DNA from: Maratus speciosus
Lineage: Eukaryota; Arthropoda; Arachnida; Araneae; Salticidae
Assembly: GCA_963932465.1 (NCBI GenBank)
Contig: OZ010791.1
Location: forward strand, 157,350,012 to 157,414,011
Length of the DNA stretch: 64,000 nucleotides
Direction: 5' to 3'
This document shows, in pieces, positions 54,606-64,000 of the stretch (its first letter is position 1; every line of letters begins with the position of its first letter). The notes under the pieces were generated by a model, which made no database searches, had not been told where the DNA came from, and saw nothing but the letters and a program-made list of their open reading frames with translations. The position numbers were made by a program, and so were the translations under genes.

Positions 54606-55094
54606 TACGTTACATTTTTTTTTTTTTTAGTACATGGACTTTTAAGGGACTTATATAATCCAATATTTCCTTCTAAGCATAAAACAAAGACAGACAATAG
54701 TGGAGTGACGCTTTAAATTGGGTGGCCATCTGTCCTTAAATTTCAGGATAGATGGGCCACATCAAATCGAGGAGAGATGACCACCTCTAATTAATATTTC
54801 ATAACTGTTCGGAGTGACGATTTTAACTAAATATAATTATATTTTAAAAAAATATATATATTCTTTTTATGTTTATAATTATATTAATTGATATAATTTT
54901 TCAAATTTTAACTAATATGAATATTTCAATAATAATAATATAATATAGGGCCTAACGATGTTTTTTTTTTTTTTTCAAAATGATATTAAAAAACTTCGGA
55001 AACTTTCATCCTAGAAACAGATAAAGTTGATAAATAAACATAAAACCGTGAAAAAGTCTAAAAAAAAAACTCGAGGAAAATAAAACAAAAAAAC

Positions 55095-55240
55095 CACGAC
55101 ACTTTCAGCAGTGAACCCGTAGGAATAGAATTGGATGAGGATCACTGTGTTGGTTGTGGAGAAGACTATAATACCACAACCAAAAAGGTTGACTGGATAC
55201 AATGCATAAGGTACCTGAAGTGTTTCCATGAAACGTGTAC
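55095..55240 (+). pseudogene. Transposase C-terminal zinc-knuckle remnant
   Basis: An open stretch reads DTFSSEPVGIELDEDHC, then VGCGEDYNTTTKKVDWIQC and a final CFHETCT. The C..C, DWIQC and HE.C spacing is the treble-clef/PHD-like tail found in many arthropod pogo-type transposases. Upstream and downstream frames are broken. The 109-residue antisense frame over it is a shadow. Confidence 0.6.
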
Positions 55241-55671
55241 AAACTATTAAGACCTTGCTAAAAATGTGGTAAAATTTTACAAAAATTGAAGGTTTCAAAT
55301 TATACTTCAAATTTTGTTTATTCGAATTATATTCACTCATTTTCTGTGATATAACTATATCTTTTCAAATGGCTAGGTTTTTAATGATTAAATATATGAA
55401 ATGTGTTATCATTTGCTATTTTAACTTCAATTTTTCTTTCTGGTATTGGATGGCCATCTCTCCCATGCTTGAAGGTGAAATGGTCATCTGCCATTTTAAT
55501 TTCAATTTGTTTCCCACTTTTTGTTCTCAATATTTAATTATTTTTTGCCCAAACTATTATGAGTATATGTATAAGAATTTTAAATATGTATAAATATTTC
55601 TTGTGCTTTCATTCTAAGAATATTTATTTCAATCTGTAAAAACTATGGCCATCTATACCAGACTTACCCTA

Positions 55672-56326
55672 GGATCTAAAGATTTGTATATATACATTAT
55701 AGTATGATAAAATTTAATTCAGCTTCGAAACATACGACACAGATGAAAATTCCTCTTCAGCACTTCCTATCAATACATGGAAATATATTTGAGATCTTTT
55801 GGGCTGTCATGTATATGATCTATAGAATTTATACACATCAAGTAATAGGCAATTTTATGTTTTAATTTAACAACGCATACCACAACTGAAAAGATACTTC
55901 CAGCAGTTATTGTTAGCATACAGTACTGTAACAGGATTTCTTTGTGTATCCCTGTAAATAAACCGCTAATGCTATGCACATGAACACAGAGTAATGAAGG
56001 ACTTCTCACGAAATATATTTTAGAAGAAGAAAATCGTTCTGTGAAAAATGTAGTGCAATGCAGCACGATTCTACTCAGTTCGTCTGCTTCAATATGCTCT
56101 ACCAGTAATCGCTTTGATCATTGAGAGGCAACCAATGATCATTGTCCGCTAGAAGTGCTGGTATGCACACATTTCTATTCAACGCCGTTGCCATTGCCTT
56201 ATTTAAGTCCAAAGTTAAACCACGATATTACAGCATTTCATGAGGAGTCTTTATCTATTTCTATTATCATGGCTATGCATACCATATTCTAATAGAAAGT
56301 CTCTTGTAGTGCACCTCAGTAATATA
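55672..56326. other. Intergenic, Helitron-type fragment
   Basis: ACAGGATTTCTTTGTGTATC followed by CCTGTAAAT (about 55930) matches the phrase at about 47148-47170 inside Helitron-like element 1. No gene. Confidence 0.45.
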
Positions 56327-57310
56327 TGATATAAAAAACTGGTGGAACCAGAGAGAAAGGTAAAGCTCGATCTAAAAAAGTTACGCTAAAAAATTGTCAA
56401 ATAGTTTCAGTTTAAAAAAGTAAGTAGTGCGTAGAAAAGTAATGGAATCAGATTATCTGTAAAGCTCAGGAAATTACCCAAATTTTGTTGATAGCTGAAA
56501 ATGTGGACTGAGCTTTACTGGTGCCTTAAAATCAATCAGGGAAGTAAAGGCATTTTTAACTCATTCTGAATTCCAATCATTCATAACCAGTTTAAAAATT
56601 TGGGTTCTTAAGAATAGGTTAGAGATTGATTTGGAAATGAGCGAGAACATGGGAGGTATCGAGAACAGGAGAGATCGTTTAGTACGAAGTATGGACCAAA
56701 TTCCATTCCAGGGGTCACTGATAAGTCTGGAAGATCATTGTCCAAAGTAGGCCCAAAACCCTAAGCATGTACGATTCAACCATATTCTAACTACTTGTCT
56801 GGCTTAAGTCCATTGACATAAGGCTCCCTTCCCTTTTCACAGTAATTACATGAAATAAAAATTATTACGCTACATGTGTTACGTCAGAAATGTTAATAAC
56901 AGCAATTCCTCAACAACTTGACTATATTAATGTTATAATTAAAATATTACTTCATGGTTTACATTCTTTTAGCTTTGTGAAGTTTAGCTTGACTTGATGC
57001 AATCACGTCCACAATTCTGAGCCTGACAGAATTTTTTTGCACATAACTACACATTCTGTTTACTATGCCCAGTACTCATTCTGAGTGGATAATATGATTT
57101 TAAATATAAGGCACCAGTAAAACTCAGTCCACATTTTCAGCTATCAACAAAAATTTGGGTAATTTCATTAGCTTTACAGATAATCTGATTCCATTACTTT
57201 TCTACGCACTACTTACTTTTTTAAACTGAAACTATTTGACAATTTTTTACTGTAACTTTTTTAGATCGAGCTTTACTTTTCTCTCTGGTTCCACCAGGTT
57301 TTTATATCAT
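56327..57310. mobile_element. Foldback element with about 200-bp arms
   Basis: Left arm starts TGATATAAAAAACTGGTGG, right arm ends CCACCAGGTTTTTATATCA. Arms pair through GATCGAGCTTTAC, AAGTAAGTAGTGCGTAGAAA and GACTGAGCTTTACTGGTGCC / GGCACCAGTAAAACTCAGTC. The loop of about 570 bp has no frame. Target duplication not evident. Confidence 0.8.
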
Positions 57311-57870
57311 TTCACATCTTTCTCAGATCCTTTCAGGAACTTAATCAACCAACTTCAACAAATCAAATAACCGTTCCAACTAACCAACCAATGGTCCCAA
57401 TTAACCGGCCCAACCAATTGTCCCAATCAAAAACTAACAGAAAAATTGGTTCACCAGTGTATTTTAAGAGCTCTGATGACCCCATACTTATTGCTAAACC
57501 CCATATTGGGATATTGATCTATACTTTACTCAGGACTGACCGCCAAACTAGTCCTTAGACTAAGTTTTATACATAGTGTGATCTCTTGAATTTTTCTGCT
57601 ATGTACCTACTCTCCTCTGGTTTAAGGGACTATACAGTATCCTAGGCCAACCCCTCAAACACACAAAAAGCTAGGGTAAGAAATAGTCATAAGAAACGAA
57701 TTAAAACTGCGAAAAAACTATAAAAAGGGAAATTTTCTGTTTTTGGGACTTAATGAGAATTAAAAAAAAAAAAAAAATCTGAAAACGACTGAATGCAGAA
57801 AAATGATCAAAAGGGATTGAAAATATTATACAATACACTTGTAAATAATATCAGAAATATTACTAATATT
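57311..57870. other. Intergenic, no gene
   Basis: A CCAACCAATGG-like low-complexity stretch lies near 57345-57425; A run near 57763-57777. Confidence 0.4.
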
Positions 57871-57872
57871 GG

Positions 57873-58879
57873 ATACCGTCAATCGGGCCTGCTTTTGTCC
57901 TTGCTTTGGTCCAGCCCATAAAAAAAAAGGTTTTATTCTTTGTATTGAACAAATTATACAAGATAATTCGGAGTTTTTGCCCTTGAAAAATATTTTAGAC
58001 CCTACTATAGGGTATTTGAATAGTTTGGGGGTAATTAAATTTTTTTAGCGGCAACACTAGATGTGTTTGTAAACAACTGTTTTCGTGTGTAGATTTTAAC
58101 TCCCCAAACTTTCTATAGTGAGACAATCTGGATAAGAGATATAAATCATGTAAGTGTAAAAATATTATCTTTAGTAACCTGTAACACATGTGTGATCATA
58201 GTTTTTCCTTTAACTTTTTATTTTGACAGAAAATGTTTACGTTTTCATAAAGCTAACATGAAAACTAGTTTTTCGGTGTTACTTTGTGCCAGGCCTTTTT
58301 TGGTCCGGAAATAGTCCCAGTTACTTAAAAATGCCTTTTATACAATCAAATTTCTTAAAAAATGTATTAAGTAATTTTTTTTTCAAATGTTGCTTTAGCA
58401 AAATGTTACAGCAATTATTTTTGTTCCAGTTTCTGAGGATAACATGATGAAAACTGTTTCTCGTGTCTTTAATATTAGCATTTGGTTTATTGTGTTTAAA
58501 TGTAAAAAAAAAAAAAAAAAAAAAAAAATACATTTGTTTATCAAGTTTGCGGTGTTAATACATTAGCAGATCCTATTGCAATCAATTGCTAATTGGTTTC
58601 AATATTCCAACATATGAATTGTACTCATTTTATATGAAAATATGTGAATGGACCAAAGAAGCCCCCAGCAGGGGCTACTTTGTTCCAAAAATTAAAAAAA
58701 TAGTTAAAAAATAAAAAAAATAAATAGAAAATTGCCTCTTTAAAACCATACAGTTTGCTTCATTATTTCTTGTTAATTGATTACAATTAAAGTTCAACGT
58801 TGAAAAATCATATATAATATTTTTTAATAATGGAAATGTGAGTGGAACCAGGAAAACGTGGCCCAAAGACGGTATTTAT
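57873..58879. mobile_element. Possible element, ATACCGTC ends
   Basis: ATACCGTCAATCGGGCC at the left and the complement GGCCCAAAGACGGTAT at the right. GGTCC.. / GGACCAAAG motifs are repeated inside. Weak evidence, no coding remnant. Confidence 0.4.
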
Positions 58880-59639
58880 AATAATATTTCAGAGGTCAAA
58901 CTAAAATATCGCGATAATGACTAACATATTTACATCTAACTGTAATCATTGATAAAAAAATCAGGAAAACTGAAAAGTAGGTGTCCTTTGTAAAGTATGC
59001 ATTAATTAAGGAGATAAATTACGTAAACGAGTCTATTGAAAATTGGCGTATTTGGTACGGATAAATTATATAATTGAGCCTACAGACAATTGGCGCATGT
59101 TACTGGGCGTCGTTTAGGGCATAATTCACTGAACCGTAAGCGCACGCACCTATTTTTGTAACGTTAACACATGCGTGGGGTAAATTTCCCCTCATTTTGT
59201 CTCCCATTATATTTTTGGCTAAATGCGTTTTAAAAACAAGCCTACTACTCTATATTGTAAAATGCATCAGTACTACTTCTTTTTAGGGAAAAATCAAGCG
59301 TTTCATATTTATTTTCCTATTTTATACCAGTTTCTGTAAAAATGGCGTTTTTTCTCCTCAGAAAATATGTAACGATTTGTTTTACCTCTTAAAACAAGAA
59401 TTATTTTATAAAATTTACAGTAATTACATTTTATACACTTTCATCAACATATGCAGGTAGCTTTTATTTCACTCTTTCGCTAAAATTATTTTAGTGTGTG
59501 TTATCCCGTAACGAATGAACATATCGAAATGTAACGTTTGTACACGCGCGGGATTAATTAATCCCAAAAGCCACATTTCTACTTTTCTAGCCAACAAAGT
59601 AAAGACATTCCTTTATACAACCTTTCTCAACCTTGGCCT
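58880..59639. other. Intergenic, no gene
   Basis: Nothing beyond AT-rich sequence. Confidence 0.4.
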
Positions 59640-60094
59640 TGAAAGGTACAAGGAAGGTCAGAAGTGTTTCATGACGTAATTTTGAAGTTTTTTCACCTAC
59701 ATAACCCCTTCTCCCGCAGGTAAACGCAACGTCTCCAGCCAGCCAGACCGTCCGCGTACATACTACACCATAAAACGGAAGAGCATAAAGGAAAATGAGC
59801 TTTGCAAAAAAGACGAATTTTTTAAGTTTTTTCACCTGCATAACCCCTTCTCCCGTAGGTAAACGCAACGTTTCCCGAAAGCCAGACCGTCCGCATACGT
59901 ACTACACCATAAAACGGAAGAGCATATAGAAACATGAACCTTGCTAAAATGACGTAATTTTGAATTTTTTTCCCTTGCATAACCCCTTTTCCCGCAGGTA
60001 AACGTAACGTCTGCCGCCAGCCAGACCACCCGCATACGCACTACACCATAAAACGGAAGAGCATATAGAAACATGAGGCTTGCTAAAATCAAGT
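59640..60094. repeat. Tandem triplication, 139-bp unit
   Basis: CATAACCCCTTCTCCCG recurs at about 59700, 59839 and 59978 with GGTAAACGCAACGT and ACTACACCATAAAACGGAAG in each unit. Relatively GC-rich. The - strand frames of 86 and 93 residues are repeat-generated (each contains FYGVV.TR.VWLA twice) because each crosses two units; probably not genes. Confidence 0.85.
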
Positions 60095-60120
60095 GACGAA
60101 AACATTGCTAGCTCTTCGAC

Positions 60121-60865
60121 CAGGGATGGCGAACCTTTTCACGTCCACGTGCCAATTTTCTCCCAAAATATACCTTACGTGATCATGACGTGCCAACAAT
60201 AACAAAAAATTAATGGATGAAATAATAATGAATCAAAACTACTTAAAATTTTGTTTTTAGCATTAAAAAAAATACATGTAATATTTGATGTTATACTGTA
60301 GAAATTTATTTAAAAATTTTTATTTCTGTTGTCTCATCTTAAATGCCAAAAAATTTATATCCGCTTCATACTTAGTTATTTTCGATAGAATGCAAGTTTA
60401 ATTGCACTCACTTGACAAGACGTTTTTAGTTGAATTTTTCATTTTTTTTTCTTTTTTTTACGAAAAGAAGATCTTGTAGAAAAAATTGCCAAAATTGCAA
60501 GCGCCAGAAACTACAGCTTTTAGTGTCTGGAATTTAATTTCAAGTTGCTTATAATTTTACAATCAGCATTTTTGCTTATTACACTTTTAATTTTTGTTTA
60601 GCTATAATCTTCTAATTCTCAAAATTTTCTGAGCCAATATTGAGCTAGATTAGGATAAATTAAGTTATATTTCAATTGCTTCAGTGTGACAATTACAACC
60701 AACCGAGCTAAACGGATTCAAGTACCATTCAGACAACATCTATATTAATTAACGCATTTTGTCAAATTCTACTTTATTTTGATGTAAAACTTAAATCTAT
60801 GCCGTGCCAAAAATAATCTGCAGCGTGCCACATATGGCACGCGTGCCATAGGTTCGCCGTCCCTG
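60121..60865. mobile_element. hAT-like element, CAGGGATGGCGAACC ends
   Basis: 745 bp. Left CAGGGATGGCGAACCTTTTC, right complement CAGGGACGGCGAACCTATGG, with GTGCCA motifs near both ends and the palindrome GGCACGCGTGCC at the right. Flanks TCTTCGAC and TTTTAGAA agree at five of eight. A truncated relative is 37036-38606. Confidence 0.75.
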
Positions 60866-61770
60866 TTTTAGAAAATTACTTTCGGTCCAACAATATATAT
60901 ATATTTTTTTTAATCTCGCGAAATTGAATTTCATTGGCGTTATAATGGCGTAATTATAGTAAAGTGTTTAAGCTTTTAAAATTAAAATGCATGTTTTCTT
61001 TGGCGCGTGCAATAGGAGTATACGATTTCTTTGACAATACGCAGGAAAATGCAATAAATACAACCAAATGAACTAGCATTTACCGAAAATTTCTTTCGCG
61101 TGACTTAAAAATAAATCTTTCACTTTATGGATGATAATAATAAAGATTAGTTTCAGAATATCAGGAGTCTCTTTTCAGAATAAAACATCCAAAGTTATGT
61201 CAGTTAAACAGAAATTGACGTCATATCTAGCAAACGATTTTTTTTATTATTATCTTTTCCTAAACTGTTTTCTTGAAATTAAAACTCCTGTATTAAAATA
61301 GATTTTGAAACATTGAAAACATTCACATGAAGATACTACGTCATTTTAACACGTGTTTAGTTAAAGTTTTTACATATATATAAGAAAATTTTTCCTTTTC
61401 TGATTAGAATGATTTTAAAAATGCAAAAATATAGCGAGAAAATCTGATTTTTATTTAAAACAAAATACGCGTGTTATCACTTTTTTTAAAATTATTGTGC
61501 CACTTTTTAGGATGTGGCAACAGGAACGAAATATTGAAAGAGATATTTCTATATTGTTAAATTATGGAACGCTATGCTAAAGTTTAAATGGGTGCCATTC
61601 CCTTAATATTGGATATTTTTTGACCCGACCTTCGAAAGGCACATCGCTAAATCAGGTCCTTTCCAAAATGCCATTACTCATCTCTGAATGTTTTCTGGTT
61701 TGGATTGTAATTGAGTTGTTGTCTATTCATCATGCTTCAAAACGTAAAAGATGCGGCTGAGCTCTACTAT
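60866..61770. other. Intergenic, no gene
   Basis: AT-rich, nothing supported. Confidence 0.4.
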
Positions 61771-62010
61771 ACCAATTTCAATAAGTTTTAAATAGCATAA
61801 CATCATTAAAATACACTGAAAAAGTTTTTCCCCCATAGACCGTAATATAACAGAATTATTTTGGGTGTCCGTGTATACAAACTTTAAATGCTATACATTT
61901 CATTGTCAATACTGAACATGCGATAGAAAACCTCAACAACATATGTCAAATGCATGGCAATCGAGTTAGTGCACGGTCAGACAGACAGACAAACTGAATA
62001 CATAAGCACT
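61771..62010 (-). repeat. Dispersed Helitron-type internal fragment
   Basis: On the - strand contains TCTGTTATATTACGGTCTAT and GTGTATTTTAATGATGTTAT, matching 28872-28930 and, in part, 63743-63775 and 47300-47330. (CAGA)n at about 61978-61994. Confidence 0.55.
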
Positions 62011-63587
62011 TACAAATATGTCGGAAAATAGCTATAGAATTTCAGGAAATTCTCAGATATTCAAACTGATAGATAATTCATTACACTCACGACATTACAT
62101 AAATTATAGGTGATCGGTTTTATATAGTAAATAAAATAATAAATTTTTCAGAGTGACCGTTTTTCGCAATTGACTATTCATAAAAATAATTATATTTTTC
62201 AGAATTAAGTTTCAGAATTATTATTTTAAATTTTTTCGCTATATTTTCAAAAAAGTATAGATTACGTTTAGCAATAACTTATTAGATATATTTTATTAAT
62301 ATTTTAAATTCTATAATTATGTCTAATTAAATAAAATGACTATAAACTGTAGGGTGGCATATGTTCATTTTAAAAACAAATTTCTTTTATCAAAATCCAT
62401 TAAGCGTCCAAACCGTCTTTTTCCGTCAAATAACTTTTGGAATCAAAGGCTTATTTAATACAAATCGATATTAAAGCTAAGTTTTTGAAGTGAATATGAT
62501 AAGTAAAATGTAAGGTTATGAAATAAAAATTCTCATACCAATACTTTTCATCGCTACTATTTTATGAATCGTTAAACATGAAAGAAAAATTCTGCAGGAC
62601 CTTTATTAAAGAAATGTACTAAAAATCGCTCACAGAACATTACTTAAAAGAGATTTGATCTTTCATCCCGTTTTTTCTGGCATGTCCAAGAATATTTTAT
62701 TTTTAATTTAATTAATCGAATCACATTACTTCGATTAAGAAAAGAAAGACGAAAAGAATACATACATATATATATATATAACACCTTTGAAAATCAATAT
62801 ACAATAAACAAGTTCTTCACACAAAATCTGACCAAATCTCTAATTAAAGGTGGCAAGTAATTAATTTATATATAGAATATCTTTAAATTAAAAGCTATCT
62901 AACCAATTCGAACAACAAAATGTCAAAATCTCCAATTTAGAGATCACATGTAGTAATATATTACAAAATAACTGCACAGGAAAACTAAAATACAAAACAT
63001 CCAACAAAACTATTTGTTCTGCAAAAAATAAATATTCGCATCTAAAGAAAATAGAAAAAGCTACTGCTTTAAAATCAATTTTTTAGTTACAAAAAGAGAT
63101 TCTCGAGCTGCAGTTTAGCGGATTCAAGCGTGCGAGGTTATAACTTTGTAAGTACGACATAAAACAGATAATGCTCCAAAGCACCATTAGAAACTATTCT
63201 CATATATTTCTTCCAGAGTAACTTGCTTTTGTGAAAATTAGATTACGAATTCTTAAAGTTGTTTAAGTCCAGTCAAAACATTTATCTTTTCTTTAATTGA
63301 AACAGAGCATTTTAGAGCCAGAAACTGGAATATTAGACTATTATATTAGAAGGAATATACTGTCAAACTAATTTATTATAATATAAAGTTTCGAAATTGT
63401 TTTCAACTTGCATAGTCTCTAGAACTATTTGATATTATTGTTTAATCACATTTAATGGGGAAAAAAAGTGCATATAATCGAACTGACATGTTTAATATAA
63501 TTTCGATTCATAAAAGCTACAGTTATTTCACTTGATCATGTTCTGACATATAAAAGTTGGAGATTTTTTTTTAATTTTCCAAAATAG
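62011..63587. other. Intergenic, no gene
   Basis: AT-rich; (TA)n near 62763-62781. No gene or repeat recognised. Confidence 0.4.
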
Positions 63588-63920
63588 TTGAAAAGAGTTT
63601 ATGAATTCGGTTTGTCTGTCCGTCTGTCTGTACGTTCTCTAACTCGCTTAAATATACTCAGATTATATTGGGATTATGGCATGTTTGGTATTGAAATTGA
63701 AGCGAGTAGCATTTATGGTTCGTTTACAGAGACACTCAAAAGAATTCCATTACATTACGGTATATGGGGGAAAATCGTTTGCGATGTATTTTAATAATAT
63801 TACCCTATTTAAAAAATATCGAATTTTATATATATCATTGAGGTATACTACACGATGCTTACCGTACAATATGATGTACATAGAATTTATCGATGCGAGT
63901 TTCCCTTTTTTAACTTGACT
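63588..63920 (+). repeat. Dispersed Helitron-type internal fragment
   Basis: TTTGTCTGTCCGTCTGTCTG near 63610 and CCATTACATTACGGTATATG near 63747 match the family at 28700-28900. The two short frames here are chance. Confidence 0.5.
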
Positions 63921-64000
63921 GTAAGGCTGCGTTCAAGCGCTTGTTTTGCAATCTTTCAACACTTTTCCAGGAAACATATTCTTCTCCACCCGTTTGTAAT
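63921..64000. other. Window edge, no feature
   Basis: Nothing supported. Confidence 0.4.

Larger units (their letters stand above)
54069..55669 (+). mobile_element. Decayed TA element, pogo-like
   Basis: TA at 54067-54068 and 55670-55671. Left end GGGAAACTCTAGGG with GTAGATGGCCATAG, right end CTATGGCCATCTATACC then GGGTAA complement. GATGGCCA-type motifs recur near 54727, 54779 and 55451, probably subterminal repeats. It carries a transposase C-terminal remnant on the + strand and a nested MITE at 54300-54605. Confidence 0.65.

Noticed and set aside
59587..60092. Two - strand frames with a shared FYGVV phrase
   Set aside because: The similarity comes from the 139-bp tandem unit, and the frames drift between units.

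Overview
AT-rich eukaryotic DNA, most likely from an arthropod; a chelicerate such as a spider is possible but the window does not prove it. The evidence is a spliced gene with canonical GT/AG introns, many TA-, TTAA- and 8-bp-duplication DNA transposons, a Tc1-type transposase, pogo-like transposase remnants, Helitron-like ends and long homopolymers. I see no operons, CRISPR arrays, rRNA genes or prokaryotic features. All assignments come from reading the sequence; no database or folding program was run.

Only two real protein-coding units can be supported. The first is an intact 346-residue Tc1 (DD34E) transposase at 12678-13718 inside its own terminal repeats. The second is a host gene on the + strand with exons 16760-17226, 17971-18043 and 21577-22007 (stop included). 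Its splice phases join perfectly. It encodes at least 318 residues with two halves that look like diverged copies of one domain, resembling the C11orf68/UPF0696 (DUF1917) family. Its 5' part was not found with confidence; a candidate upstream exon lies at 4377-4464.

Layout: 1-4.4 kb holds decayed tandem repeats and a TA-flanked element carrying a 30-bp minisatellite. 4.7-6.2 kb is a composite repeat that recurs inverted at 31.4-32.7 kb. 6.4-9.1 kb is dominated by minisatellites; the second large array lies inside a hAT-like element (7732-11328) with perfect 16-bp terminal repeats and perfect 8-bp target duplications. 9.4-15.4 kb holds two copies of one TA element, each interrupted by younger insertions, including the Tc1 element. 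16-23 kb is the host gene with a transposon-filled last intron and a TTAA element 33 bp after the stop. 23-32 kb is a mosaic of MITEs. 32688-36702 is a 4-kb element with GAGTGA/TCACTC subterminal arrays and a promoter-like leader. 37-44 kb has more foldbacks and duplications. 44597-50580 is a head-to-tail pair of Helitron-like elements on the - strand. 51-54 kb has a tRNA-like sequence and a 0.57-kb triplication. 54-61 kb holds a decayed pogo-like element, foldbacks, a 139-bp triplication and a hAT-like element. 61-64 kb is almost featureless.

No coherent new multi-gene system is visible. The most interesting signals are the transposon-borne minisatellite, the nested insertions with readable target duplications and pre-insertion sites, the two-domain host gene, the paired Helitron-like elements and the 4-kb GAGTGA element.
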